NCBI GenBank assembly: GCA_033064195.1
Contig: JARBJD010000282.1
Coordinates: 33,055-97,054 of the forward strand
Length of the DNA stretch: 64,000 nucleotides
Origin: Blattamonas nauphoetae
Lineage: Eukaryota > Preaxostyla > Oxymonadida
Direction of reading: 5' to 3'
Both the position numbers and the translations under genes were made by a program. Under the pieces are notes generated by a model. That model did no database searches. It had not been told where the DNA came from and saw only the letters and a program-made list of their open reading frames with translations. Shown one piece after another: positions 20,925-32,120 of the stretch; position 1 is the stretch's first letter; every line of letters begins with the position of its first letter.

Positions 20925-23900
20925 TTAATTATCCATACTTTCCGTATCGCTCTCAACTTGCGATTGAACGTCTTCTTTGAGTTGTTCGTCTCGAACTGCA
21001 TTTTGGATGAGTCGAATCAGCTCTCGTCTCCTCTGCATGTTACATAGAAGTCTCCAACCGCCCTTCAGCCATTCCTCGCATTCTCTAACTTCGCAGTGCC
21101 CCTCGCCGAAACACAGCTTCAATTCCTCGACGGCCTGCTTGAGTGTCTCCATTCCCTCCACAAACGTGTTCACCTTCTTCCCTCCGGTCTGACTCGGCAG
21201 CTGCGGAAGCTCATCAAACAAAAACGGGTCCTTCGTGATGGTTGTTTCGAGAGGAGGTGCGTCGTCAGCTGCGAGCACGAGCAAGATCCCGCCCATCTTC
21301 AGATCGAGTCCGCGTCGGGGGTAGCCTTGCCAGTACAGCATTTGGGTGTAGCGGATGACGTAGTGTGCGATGTAGGCGATGAAAGGCGACGAGGTGAGAG
21401 AAGAGGACAGACACTGTGCGACGTGGATGGTGGTGTATGGAATCTTTTCGGAAGGGGGTGGGAGGGGAGTGGCTGTGGATGGCGTGTTGGTGAGCACGAA
21501 GAAGTTGAACAGAAGGCAGCACGTGGAGTACATGCTCTGGATCATCACTTCGTGGAAGGGATGAACGAGTTTCTGGAAGTTGATGATGATCGTGTTGAGC
21601 GAGTTCATCGAGCGCAGAAAGAACGAGGCAGGCATTCGTTTTGAGAAGTTGTCGGCATCGACTTCGAAATCCGTCGCCTCTGACCACGCCCTGCTCAACC
21701 GCTTCCGAAGCAGGAACGCGCGCTTTCCAGCCACAATCGGGTGGGACGAGGGGCAGTGCCTGCACACCCAGATGGTCTCGTACTCGTCGAAGATGGTTGA
21801 GAAAGGAGACCGGTTTGTGAACATCGGCGAGTCGGTCCAGGCTGCGGGTGTGGCACTGTCGGGTTCCTCCTCTTCTTCCTCCTCGCTCTCCTGCACACCA
21901 AAATCAGACAGCCGATCAAATCGCTCCAACACCTTCTCAATCTCCTTCTCTTCGTCGGTCGGTTCAGGTGCAGTCTCGTTCACCCACTTCATCTTCTCCC
22001 TCTCCAGATGCTCCAACAGCGCAATCACATCTGCACTCAGCTCGCCTCCTCCGCGTTCCTCCGCATTCGCTGCCATCACCGCGTCCTTCTCTTCCGCCGT
22101 GCGAGCAACCACATCAAACTTCTTCCACTTCGCCATCACCCGCTCAACCACATCTCGACGCAGTTCTCGCATCACACTCCCACACGACGAGCACATCACC
22201 GCCGACAGCACATCGTCCCATTCAACCGGATTCTGCTTCCACCGTCGGATCGGCCCCATCCGGATCTCGTTGTCCACCGTCCACAGCGGGTGCATCGAGA
22301 GTGTGGGCACAACACTGCTCGAGTACGACGACAGGCCCTCCGCTTTCTTCTTCTCCCGCTCAATCACCACCTTCAGCCGTGCCTGGTTCACCTCACGCTC
22401 AATCTCCTCAACCATCTCCTCCCCAAAGTCCGGCCCACTCGGCACTTCCTCCCGGCACACGTGTGGTGCTCGGTTGTGCAACGCCGAAAGAGGGTCGTCG
22501 TTGTCCACAACAACATTCTTCTCAGCCTGAAGATACCCAAAGCTCCCCCCGAAACTCCCTGCATTGTCAAGGATGTCGAACATCTGCTCACATGCCATCT
22601 CTGCCCGCGCTGCCTCCTTCTCCTCTTCCGCCTCTTCTGCCCCCATCCTTCCTTGCTTCCGTTCAAACTCCTCCTCAGCGCGAACAACTGCGGCCCAAGT
22701 CTTGTTTCGCGTTCCACTTCCCAATCGGTTCAGAGTCGTCCGTACACACCGCGGGCATCGACAATCAAAGTGGTATGTTCCCTTCAGCTCCTTCTGCCGA
22801 CGATCCATCGCAATGCACAGTTCCGAATAGTCAACTGTGATTTCTTCCGCCGTCCGGATCGGACGAAGCGTCACAACAATAATCCGCCCCCGCCGATCGT
22901 GACAAAACGCACTGTTGGGACAGCACGCGTGGTTGAACATCGATCCCATGTGGAACAGCCCGAACCCAGTGTCCCGGAAGATCGTGTGAGCGTTGCAGTC
23001 TGCAATCGACTGCGCCGAAATTAACAGAGGAACCAAAGTCGCCTGCATCATTTCCAGCGGAATCTCTTCATTCTCCGACTGCTTCCGCTTCCCGTGCTTC
23101 GATTCCCACGAGCAAATCAGCGTTTCGGTGATCGCCTCAAACTCCAGCTTGCTCAAGCTCCATTGGGTCTTCCAAGCAGAATCCTTTCGCAAACACACAT
23201 GCCGTGCCTGTCCGGGGAGTGTGTGTCGCGATTTTCCACAGATCGTACACCTGTTCTCGTGAAGTCCATATTTCAACACATTCTCGAACATCCCACGCAC
23301 TTCCTGATACTTCAAGTACGACAGCGCTTCCTCACAGATCGGCCGTTGATTCGTCTCGTATTCTCCCGTGAACGATCCTTCATGTCCCGTCAGATCAAAC
23401 AGCTTTTGAAGAGGCGTCAACGTGTTAAATGGAGGCAGAGATGGGAACGAATCAGAGTACAATCGCGTCGAGTGAGCTTCGTTGTATGCAAACACTGACA
23501 TCATCCGCAGCAGATGCACAGCATCCGAATCTTGAATGAATTCAGCGCGAGCTGACTTGTACGCCCGGCACTCAAACTTGTGCAGAAGTTGATCTGCACG
23601 GAAGCACTTTTTCGAACAATAAAAGATCTTCTTGCAGTCAGGGCATGCCAGTTGAGTTGCTGTCACAGAAAACACCAGAAATAATCATGAGACAAAAAGG
23701 AGAATTATTCGGCTGAAATAACAAAAAAATCAATATCCAAGTGAATCATCACAAAAAAGAACGGCGCGAGAGCATCATGAATGTGTCAAACTTGTGTTTG
23801 GAAGGCTATCCGTACAGTACGCACAGAATGATGTTCTCGATGTTGTGTACATCACTGTCGCAATCGACGGTTCACATAAAATAATCGTGTTCGCTTGAAT

Positions 23901-23975
23901 CGGACACACTGCAACCACACATCGTCCCTTCTTCTCTGTTTCCGCAAGGGTAAACAGCGGCGTCTGTTTTTGCAT
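20925..23975 (-). CDS. SET/MYND (SMYD-like) protein
   Basis: Exons 23975-23792 and 23659-20925 join in frame across a 132-nt intron that falls inside the MYND finger; the product is 972 residues. The start at 23975 precedes the first SET strand (GRCVVAVCPIQANTIILCEPS). The MYND finger is C51-x2-C54-x12-C67-x2-C70-x5-C76-x3-C80-x7-H88-x3-C92. The SET core shows NHACCPNSAFCHD near residue 300 and ITVDYSE near 338, followed by a post-SET CRCPRC. SMYD proteins are lysine methyltransferases of histones or other proteins. The remaining ~600 residues are acidic and charged with no domain I recognise, and the protein is about twice the usual SMYD length. The giant gene ends 78 bp upstream on the same strand. 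Confidence 0.9.
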
Positions 23976-24053
23976 CGCCCTGATCGCTTCAAAAAAAGAG
24001 AGTGGGTCGTTGATAATGTGAGATGAAAATGAAAAGGATATATTCACCAAAGA

Positions 24054-27000
24054 CTATTTCGTCGTTTGTGTTCGATTGAGTTTATTTATAAGCGATTCTA
24101 TCCTCGTAACCACGGCTCCCAGAGTGTCCTTGCGATGATTGTTTTCTGTAATCGTGCCGGAGATCTCCCCAGCCCGACTTTTGAGTGCTTCAAGTGTTTC
24201 TTTGTGTTTTGCTTCGAAGAATGTGTGTTCGGGTTTGAAAAGGATTACTTTGAGAGCTTCGAAAAGCCTGAACACCAATGGCAGGGAAGTATCCGTTTTG
24301 ACGAAGTCCTCTTCACGTTTATGTTCGATGATGAGATAGAATGCACGCAAGATGTGAGTGCAAACCGTGGCCGGTGTGAAACCATGGCAACTAGCCGCTA
24401 CTTCGAGTGTCACTTCTTTCATGTTCGAGCGCAAAAGCTCGAAATAGAAAGTCAGAGCAGAGAGTCCGATTTCTGGCGATGAGTGGAGGATGAGCAGATC
24501 CAATTGCGACTGACCTTCTTGATCAGACGGACAGAGCATCAGGAGACGTGAAAGGGAAAATATCAAGTGCTCGTCTTTCAGGTGCGGATAAGCCAAGACG
24601 AGAAGCTCGAGACCGACTTCGGGAATCATGTCGTCGGTGTTGATGTTTGGTGTGGATTGAACATCAATGAGTGCTGAGAGAAGCGATTGTATGAGTCCGG
24701 CGTATTGAATTGAAGTGGGTGCAGTAGGATCATCTGGATTGACTTTGGCTGACAAATCTCGGATTGATTTGGCAGGTTCCTCTGCAAAGTTTCCTGCCTT
24801 GAAGGATGCGTTGGCGAGGAAAGGGATGACGGAGGAAGTGAAGTCAGAGAGGTCGACTTTTGTGTTGAGCGGGAGAGCCATCACTTCACGCGAAATGCGA
24901 GTCAGGAAAAGGATCCACAGAACATCTGCAAGACTTCTCTGTCGCATCATCCGACATCGAGTGTTGTCCTCTGACGAAAGAGGTGACATGGGCAGACTCG
25001 GCTGGCTGGACGGATCCTCATCGACAACAAACACGAACAGAGGAGTGTTCCATGTCTTCGCAAGTTCCATGATCGTCGCGTTCGTTGTTCTTTCAGTCCC
25101 ATTTTCTGCTTCATCCTTCGATGATGAAGTCTCACCTTTTTCCATTTTTGGTTTATTCTGAGGAGGATTGAGTTTCAATTTTCCTTCCAGAAAACGAGTT
25201 GGCAGAAGTTGGGTCAAAGGTTTGAAAACTTGCTTCATTTCTTCTTGGAGCTCCATTTCTTTGTATGTTGTGCTGAACGGAATCGGGAAAGGGCGAGATT
25301 TTGTCTCTCTGTCAATTATAAACTCAGACGGTCTGTCCGTTGGCTTGAAGAAATCACTTCCAGCTCGGGCAAATACGAGTGTCGGTTGTTGTCGTGCTGC
25401 CTCGATCAATTTGATGGTAGTAAGCAGTTTCTTCAGTGTGTCTGATAACAGAGTTGGTAATTTGCGATCGGATCGTTCCTTTGAGGGGAGATCTGGTCTG
25501 AGGGAGGCAATGACTTTGGGGAGGAGTGGGAAAACATCGGAGGCCTGTTTTGTCATTACAATGTTCGTAAGTTTGTCAACAAGAGGCTGCAATGCTGGAT
25601 ACTCCACGGGATTGAGTGAATTGAGTGTGTTTTCGAGTATCGGAATCTGAGAGAGGAGTTCTTCGTTGTGATGAATATCTGGAAAGTCTGTCGAGAGAGA
25701 TGTTGTGACAGGAATGAAAGAATTGTCGAACAGGCGATGGATGAATGTGGTGAATAGTGACAAAGACCCCGCTTGGGAATTTTGCTGCGGGAAGAATGAA
25801 GGATCAATCACGACTCGACACGGGTGCCATTGATTGAGTGGGGCTGGGACCACATTCATCACTTCTGAATTCAATCGATCCCGTTCAAGCTCGTACAGAG
25901 GAGGGATCGAATCAGAGAAGCCATATTTCGCCAGAATGAACGAATGCAAAGGGATTCGCAGTGTTCTTGAACGAGGAGGTGGTTCGGAGGGAGGGTGTTT
26001 GGAAGGAGATGGTTCGGAGGGAGGGGAAGAAGTTGTGAGATGATCCAGAAGAACTGTTCCGCAGTGCAGAATCGCTGAAAGATCGCTTCTGGCTGGAACT
26101 CGGAACTCTTCACCATCTTTCTTGCTCTGAAGCACAGAGAGGGATTCCTGCGCTGGAGTCCTGATTCTCTTCATCGCAAATATTGTCATGACACGGTGAA
26201 CGGTGTGCAGTCTTGCTTCGATGAAATGGTGTCTGCACAGGTTGTCCAAGACTCCGAGACGTTTGACATAGTCATTCTGAGGATTGCTTTGGGGCGGTTC
26301 ACTGAGCGAGGCGAGAAGACTTTTGATGGTTTCAGATTGGTCAGTTCCAACGATTGCTCGAACGAGCTCAACGAAGGTAGTGGCATCCGCAATTGTGGGA
26401 GGCGTTTTGGTGTGATCGATGATTTCGTTCCTTCGACACGAGATGGCTGTGGAGAGCAGGAAGTTTGAGAATGTCTCGATTCTCTCGTTTTCTGTCTCAC
26501 ACAGGTCATCAGGACCAAATCCGATTCGATGGAGTTCATGTATCGTTCTGCGAATCATTCCATCTCGCCAATCCTTCGTTTTCTTCTCATCATCCGTGAT
26601 TTTTGTAGCTTCGATGAAATGGAATGATCCAACGGCTGATGTTTTCAGAAAGACAGCGTAAAAGTGGTACCATCGGAAGGGCAGAATGAAGTTTGGATCA
26701 TTGGGGTTGATCACAGTTGGCAGTGTTGTCTTCCACGGATCGGGTTTCTCTGAGAAAGTCGGATATGGAGGGAGATTCGCGAGGAGTTTTTCTGTGATGG
26801 TATGCGTTGACATCGTGGACTGTGGTTCGGTTGATGTCGTCACAAGTGGATTGTCGCGATGGCGCAATATGCTCGGCATGTGCGTCAGAATGTTGTTTTC
26901 GAACTCCAGGAGAGACGACACCATGTGGAATCCCAGAATCCCAGTCTGCGGAGGAAAGATAGGTGTTAGCTGTGTGGTTGCATAATTGTACAGCGCGACA

Positions 27001-30000
27001 ACTCCTTCGGACGGCTCCAAATGACGCATCGTCTGGAAGAGCAATTGTTGGATGAGTTCAATACCTTGCCCCACCAGTGAGTGTTTTTCAGAACAACTTG
27101 CTTGAATCGGCATGAAGATCGTTTCACTTCCTTCATCACTCCCTCTTGAAACGATCAATGAGTCAATTCCTTCCAATGCTACCTTCAATTTCTGAAGATC
27201 TTCAGCATAGAAATCTGTCTTTCCTCGATCTGTTTTGGAGAGGAGCTGTGGAAATTTGGTGCCATCTACGCTTTTGTTCAAGATTTTGGGGAACGTTAGC
27301 ATCGGTATTGAATTAACAATCTCTGAAGCTGTTGCAAACACTGGTGAGCAACTCGAGAATTGGTTCTCATTGAGAAACTTTGCGTGATCAATGCTAAACG
27401 ATGTGGTTGTGGTGTTGAAACGGATCGGTGTTGCAATATTCAGAAGGAATGACACACAAACAAGTGGCTCTTCCACAAATTTGGGGAACTTGTATCCAGG
27501 ACGCTCCAGACGAGTCTTGAACTTGTCGTAATCCGTTTGAGTCATTAATCGAGCAAATGCAGACACCACTTCCGATTGCACGATGAGCTCCACGAAGGGC
27601 GACACAGCTACGAAAGGTATTTGACCATGCATTTTTTGTATTGCCGCTGCATCCATCCTTACCAGCAAAGAAAACACTGAACTCAACTCCGAGAGCAGCA
27701 TTCCATCTTTGTTGTACTGTGAGAGGACTGGAATCAGCGCTGTGATGTTGTCCCAAGCTGCATCCAGAGATTCTTTGAAGAATATTTTGTCTGTTTTAAA
27801 ACCCATGATTCTGCTGTGGTTCGATTTGGCAACTTCCGTCAACATTTCAGTCTTCCCACTTTCCAGAACTCCACCCCACAAGAATGAAAGTCCTCTGTTC
27901 GTCCGAACGTCTGTCGACGTCAGCCAGCGAGGTGAGGGCCCGAAAATAGATGCACGAGGTACGTTCAGACAACTGGCTGTCTTTTTCTCACTTTCAGCCT
28001 TCTGTTCGCTTTCAGCCTTCTTCTCATTTTCATCCTTCTCTTCACTTTCATCCTTCTCTTCATTTTCATCCTTCTCTTCATTTTCAGCCTTCTTCTCACT
28101 TTCACGTCTATGTGGAGTTGCACCTGCCGCTTTGCACAGGAGTTCTGTTGAAGCCCACAGCAGAAGAAATACACCAACCTCGGGCGACTTGAGTTGGAAG
28201 CGAGATGGATTCATGAAAGGATTGATCCGTGGAGTCACCTGTGAGAAAAGAGAGGACTTCTCCTTCATCATCCGCAGTGTTCGAGTCCCACTCTCCTCTG
28301 CAGCCTTCTCGTCCTCCAGTCTCTTCTTAAACTCGTCATGTTCCAGCCCAAAGTTCCGTTGAGAGAGAAGACCTGTCGCGTTCATGAAGTCGACGAACGA
28401 GCGATGAACAACATCTTCAGGATTCTGTTCGGCAAGGAATTGTTTGAAGAATTGATAGACGTAGTCGTTCCCGTCGAAAGGAAGCTCGCCCTCGTATTGG
28501 AGGAACCAGAGCAGGTTCCGAGCGAAGAGAGCAATCGACATTCGTTCAAGGCGATCCTGCGATGCGGGATTCATTTGGAGTGTTCGAGGGAGTTGAAGTT
28601 CATTCAGAGATGGCATATCGAAGACTGTTGACGTCTTGCCACTGTTCGATTGTGTGTGTTCCGGAAATTGATGTTGGGAGATGATGGTCATATCGTTGAC
28701 ATAGTCGGCAGCATTTTCGTCATCACTAACTCCCTTCTTCATTTGGTTGTCAGTCTCTTCCTTCTTCATTTTGTCGCCAGTCTCTTGCTTCTTCATTTGG
28801 TAGCCAGCCACTCTCTGCAAATGAACTCTATGTGTGTCGTTGACAGTTGCTAGTAAATCTTTTAGTCCTTTGTACGTTGTAAAGATTTCACGTCGATGGA
28901 TTCCTGCGTCGATCAGGAACAGAATGGTATTCATTAACGATCGAATAATGGCAAGCCATTTTGAGGTGACAACTGAATCCGGTGATTGTTTGTGTGTATC
29001 GTTGAATTTTTTGATTATTGTGTTCAGATTGCTTCTAACTGAGTCGTTCGCTTTCTCAAAGGGCGTTTTATTCGGTTCAGCTGTGTCGAGACGAGGAAGA
29101 AGTGTTGTTGTCGCTTCTGTGACCCATGCACTCAATCCAGCGTCTCGTACATTTCTGGAAAACACTTTTTGTCGTTCCTCATCCAAAGTCATTTTCGGAC
29201 TTTCTTCTGCTCGTTCAGAGAGACCCTTCAGGATCGAGTGAGGGGTCACAAGAATATTCATGTTTCGCGCGATCACGAAGTGATCATCCATCAGCACCAC
29301 AAACGACAGCTGATCTCGAAGATCACAGATCTTTTTCTTCACTGTCTGGAGTTTGTCGGTCGTTGTTTTGTGCTCTGAATCCAAGATTGTTGTCAGAAGA
29401 TCACACGAGATCCGTGCCATCTTTCTTTGAATAAACGGCGTATTGGATTCAGTTGAGGGCTGTGATGGTTGTTTTTCTTCGATGACATGGAGATGTGTCA
29501 CAAGTTCTGTCACAATGAACTGAAACTGTTCTGTTTCTGACTTCCCGTTCGGTTCTGGGAGAAGAGATGTGAGCCAGTTTTGGACAGTTTGGTCAGTGGA
29601 TGTTAAATTCTCCTGTTGGAGGACGAAGAGTGACTTAAGAACGAGTTGGTTGGAATCGTATGAAACAGGAGGAGTGATCAGGATATCAATTAAAGTGTCC
29701 AAAAGGGTGTTTCTCAACTCATTTTCCTCATCTTTGGATGATGCTTCGATTGTTTTCGGTACAGGTGATTCTCCGACTGGTGTCTGTACGGGTGATTCTC
29801 CGACTGGTGTCTGTACGGGTGATTCTCCGACTGGTGTCGGTACGGGTGATGTTTCGATTGTTTCTTTTTGGCGCGATGCTTTGATTGTTTCTTTTAGGCG
29901 CAATGGGCTGATTTCTTCCACCTTCTTGAGCACTTTCTCGCGAGCATCGTCGGCTGAGTTTGGTCCTTCGAAGTGTTTTTTCAGATTCTTCAGCTGTGTT

Positions 30001-32120
30001 GTGAGTGGATCATCATCGGCGTCTTGTGCGGTGGAGGGGATCTGAAGATCATCCAGCCGCTGATTAAGAAGTTCTTCTTCAGTCGGAGGCTGGTCTGGCA
30101 GGAGCGTTTCCTTGATTCTAGCAGCAACTCTGTCAACTTGAGGTTTGGCATCTTGAGGGGGCTGAAGGCATTTGAGAATGAAACCGAAGAGTGCATCCGT
30201 TTTCTTTTTCTCCATTTCCAATTCCTGTTCTTCCTTTATCTTCTCTTGTTCTTCCTTCTGCTTCATTTGTTCTTCCCTGTTCTTCATTCGTTCTTCCCTC
30301 CTCTTCCTCTTTTCTTCTTCCCTCTTCTTCTTCTTTTCTTCTTTCTTCTTCTTCTTTTGTTCTTCTGACTCCGGTGGTTTTTCAGACTTCGTTGGTTGTT
30401 CAGACTCCTTTTGTTCTTCCTTCTTCTTCTTTTGTTCTTTCTTCTTCTTCTTTTGTTCTTTCTTCTTCTTCTTTTGTTCTTCTGACTCCGTTGGTTGTTG
30501 AGACTCATTTGGTTGAGACTGCTTGGACAATTTCAATGTTTTGCTCCAATCAGAGCACATGAGCTTGAGGAGCACTTCTTTGACAACGGTTGCTTGCTTG
30601 TCATGCGGCCGTGGATGAACATCGAGACAATCGATCCAGCCGGCAAAGAGCTTGTTCAAGCGTTCTGTTTCAGTCGTAAGTTTCCGAGCGTCCAGAGCAA
30701 TACGATACAACGGAAAGAAGAACTCGGAGATGGACTCATCAGTTCCAACATGCTCAGTGATGCGAGCCACAATTGAATCTGGATTGTCTCCAAGGTTTTC
30801 AACTATCACATCGACCAAGAAGCTTTGAAGGGCTTTGATATTTGAATCAAGTTTGCGATCTTTGAAAAGGTGTGCGACGAGGTGTGTCATAAATGGTTTC
30901 AAATGGGAAGTAATCCCAGCCTTTTCATTAAAGATTTCCTTCACAAAGGATTTGGCGTACCGTTGCTTCGGTGTGATCGTCACGGTTTGAGTTTTGGAAA
31001 GTATTTGTCTGGCGTTCTCCTCTTTTTCTCGCTCGATTGAAATGAGCGTGTTCTGCTCTTCTGCGTGAAGTTCCATGTCCTCCGGCGAGAGCAGAGATAA
31101 GGGGACAGTGGGCGTGCAGCCCACCATCGCGACGGCATTCTCAGCGAGCGAGAACGTCGGGAGGCGGAAGAAGCAACGGATCAGTTGCGATTTAGCTCCA
31201 ATCGCCAGTCGGTCCTTATCGGGAGAGGTGAAGATGATATAGAGATGGTTCGATTCAATTTTATCGGTAGGGAGGCAGTCATCAAGGATATGGATGAAAC
31301 AAGGTGTGTTAGGTTTCATTTTGACTTTTTGGATAAACTCCACTGTTCCATTTTCGTGGGCCTTGTGGTAAACTGTGTGAGAGTCCTGATCGGAGCCTTT
31401 CCGATAGAGAAAGTTGATGGAAAGTTCTGACAACGCACTCATCAGAAGCAGCATCAACGATGTTTTTCCGATCCCTTGGTCACCACTAACGAAGAAAACT
31501 GCTCCTGGATGACCTTTGCTTGGGTTTTTGTCGTCGCCGAAGTGTTTGAGGATGTAGTTCAACAGACGATGGAGGATGACGTTGTAGATGGGGCGGTAGA
31601 GGAGGGGAGTCGATAGGATTGCTAAATGGTTCTTCAGCCAATTCTTCGAAAAAAAGATATAGCCATCCGGAAGGAATCGAAAAGCGTCAATTGGATCCTT
31701 GATACGACCTCGTAAGTTTGGGAAGAGCTTGTGCAAGATCGACTTGGTCTGAGTGATTGTGTAAGATTGAGAATCCACAATGGTTTTATTAGCTGCGCTT
31801 TGATCGGTCTGTTGGAGTGTCTCCTTTAATTCTGCATTTTCTTCTTCGGTCTGTTTGTATTTCTCCTCTTTTTCTGCATTTATTTCTTTTCGGCGCTTAG
31901 TCATATGACGGCGTGTCACTTTCCACGGTACTTTTTGTTCTTCTAGAGAGCCGCGTATTTTATCAAACTGAGCTTGGTCCACATCCAACTGTTGGTCTCT
32001 CCCTTCGTCATTTGGGTCATAGTCGACGAGTTTATCTTCGAGTCGGATAAGATCATCTACAACACGTGCGATAATAGCAGCATAGCCTGGATCACCGGTA
32101 GAGGAAGGATTGTGGCTCAT
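24054..32120 (-). CDS. Giant 2688-residue protein with two P-loop (Walker A) motifs
   Basis: A single uninterrupted frame starts at the ATG at 32120 (MSHNPSSTGDPGYAAII). The first Walker A is GDQGIGKTS at residues 213-221, preceded by FRFLPDGYIFFSKNWL. The second is GVLESGKT at about 1417-1424. A lysine/glutamate-rich coiled-coil segment lies at about 540-645. A short tandem repeat, GESPVQTPV-like, lies near 755-790, and an EEKDE-type run at about 1340-1375. The rest looks helical and globular. Two P-loops suggest ATP or GTP hydrolysis and a scaffold or remodelling role. It faintly recalls STAND or Crinkler/RHS-type NTPases, but I cannot assign a family. It shows no introns, unlike most neighbours. 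Confidence 0.75.
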   Translation of the reverse strand: MSHNPSSTGDPGYAAIIARVVDDLIRLEDKLVDYDPNDEGRDQQLDVDQAQFDKIRGSLEEQKVPWKVTRRHMTKRRKEINAEKEEKYKQTEEENAELKETLQQTDQSAANKTIVDSQSYTITQTKSILHKLFPNLRGRIKDPIDAFRFLPDGYIFFSKNWLKNHLAILSTPLLYRPIYNVILHRLLNYILKHFGDDKNPSKGHPGAVFFVSGDQGIGKTSLMLLLMSALSELSINFLYRKGSDQDSHTVYHKAHENGTVEFIQKVKMKPNTPCFIHILDDCLPTDKIESNHLYIIFTSPDKDRLAIGAKSQLIRCFFRLPTFSLAENAVAMVGCTPTVPLSLLSPEDMELHAEEQNTLISIEREKEENARQILSKTQTVTITPKQRYAKSFVKEIFNEKAGITSHLKPFMTHLVAHLFKDRKLDSNIKALQSFLVDVIVENLGDNPDSIVARITEHVGTDESISEFFFPLYRIALDARKLTTETERLNKLFAGWIDCLDVHPRPHDKQATVVKEVLLKLMCSDWSKTLKLSKQSQPNESQQPTESEEQKKKKKEQKKKKKEQKKKKEEQKESEQPTKSEKPPESEEQKKKKKEEKKKKREEEKRKRREERMKNREEQMKQKEEQEKIKEEQELEMEKKKTDALFGFILKCLQPPQDAKPQVDRVAARIKETLLPDQPPTEEELLNQRLDDLQIPSTAQDADDDPLTTQLKNLKKHFEGPNSADDAREKVLKKVEEISPLRLKETIKASRQKETIETSPVPTPVGESPVQTPVGESPVQTPVGESPVPKTIEASSKDEENELRNTLLDTLIDILITPPVSYDSNQLVLKSLFVLQQENLTSTDQTVQNWLTSLLPEPNGKSETEQFQFIVTELVTHLHVIEEKQPSQPSTESNTPFIQRKMARISCDLLTTILDSEHKTTTDKLQTVKKKICDLRDQLSFVVLMDDHFVIARNMNILVTPHSILKGLSERAEESPKMTLDEERQKVFSRNVRDAGLSAWVTEATTTLLPRLDTAEPNKTPFEKANDSVRSNLNTIIKKFNDTHKQSPDSVVTSKWLAIIRSLMNTILFLIDAGIHRREIFTTYKGLKDLLATVNDTHRVHLQRVAGYQMKKQETGDKMKKEETDNQMKKGVSDDENAADYVNDMTIISQHQFPEHTQSNSGKTSTVFDMPSLNELQLPRTLQMNPASQDRLERMSIALFARNLLWFLQYEGELPFDGNDYVYQFFKQFLAEQNPEDVVHRSFVDFMNATGLLSQRNFGLEHDEFKKRLEDEKAAEESGTRTLRMMKEKSSLFSQVTPRINPFMNPSRFQLKSPEVGVFLLLWASTELLCKAAGATPHRRESEKKAENEEKDENEEKDESEEKDENEKKAESEQKAESEKKTASCLNVPRASIFGPSPRWLTSTDVRTNRGLSFLWGGVLESGKTEMLTEVAKSNHSRIMGFKTDKIFFKESLDAAWDNITALIPVLSQYNKDGMLLSELSSVFSLLVRMDAAAIQKMHGQIPFVAVSPFVELIVQSEVVSAFARLMTQTDYDKFKTRLERPGYKFPKFVEEPLVCVSFLLNIATPIRFNTTTTSFSIDHAKFLNENQFSSCSPVFATASEIVNSIPMLTFPKILNKSVDGTKFPQLLSKTDRGKTDFYAEDLQKLKVALEGIDSLIVSRGSDEGSETIFMPIQASCSEKHSLVGQGIELIQQLLFQTMRHLEPSEGVVALYNYATTQLTPIFPPQTGILGFHMVSSLLEFENNILTHMPSILRHRDNPLVTTSTEPQSTMSTHTITEKLLANLPPYPTFSEKPDPWKTTLPTVINPNDPNFILPFRWYHFYAVFLKTSAVGSFHFIEATKITDDEKKTKDWRDGMIRRTIHELHRIGFGPDDLCETENERIETFSNFLLSTAISCRRNEIIDHTKTPPTIADATTFVELVRAIVGTDQSETIKSLLASLSEPPQSNPQNDYVKRLGVLDNLCRHHFIEARLHTVHRVMTIFAMKRIRTPAQESLSVLQSKKDGEEFRVPARSDLSAILHCGTVLLDHLTTSSPPSEPSPSKHPPSEPPPRSRTLRIPLHSFILAKYGFSDSIPPLYELERDRLNSEVMNVVPAPLNQWHPCRVVIDPSFFPQQNSQAGSLSLFTTFIHRLFDNSFIPVTTSLSTDFPDIHHNEELLSQIPILENTLNSLNPVEYPALQPLVDKLTNIVMTKQASDVFPLLPKVIASLRPDLPSKERSDRKLPTLLSDTLKKLLTTIKLIEAARQQPTLVFARAGSDFFKPTDRPSEFIIDRETKSRPFPIPFSTTYKEMELQEEMKQVFKPLTQLLPTRFLEGKLKLNPPQNKPKMEKGETSSSKDEAENGTERTTNATIMELAKTWNTPLFVFVVDEDPSSQPSLPMSPLSSEDNTRCRMMRQRSLADVLWILFLTRISREVMALPLNTKVDLSDFTSSVIPFLANASFKAGNFAEEPAKSIRDLSAKVNPDDPTAPTSIQYAGLIQSLLSALIDVQSTPNINTDDMIPEVGLELLVLAYPHLKDEHLIFSLSRLLMLCPSDQEGQSQLDLLILHSSPEIGLSALTFYFELLRSNMKEVTLEVAASCHGFTPATVCTHILRAFYLIIEHKREEDFVKTDTSLPLVFRLFEALKVILFKPEHTFFEAKHKETLEALKSRAGEISGTITENNHRKDTLGAVVTRIESLINKLNRTQTTK

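Noticed and set aside
29755-29860. Tandem GESPVQTPV-like codon repeat as a separate DNA repeat
   Set aside because: It is a short in-frame repeat inside the giant protein and needs no separate explanation.
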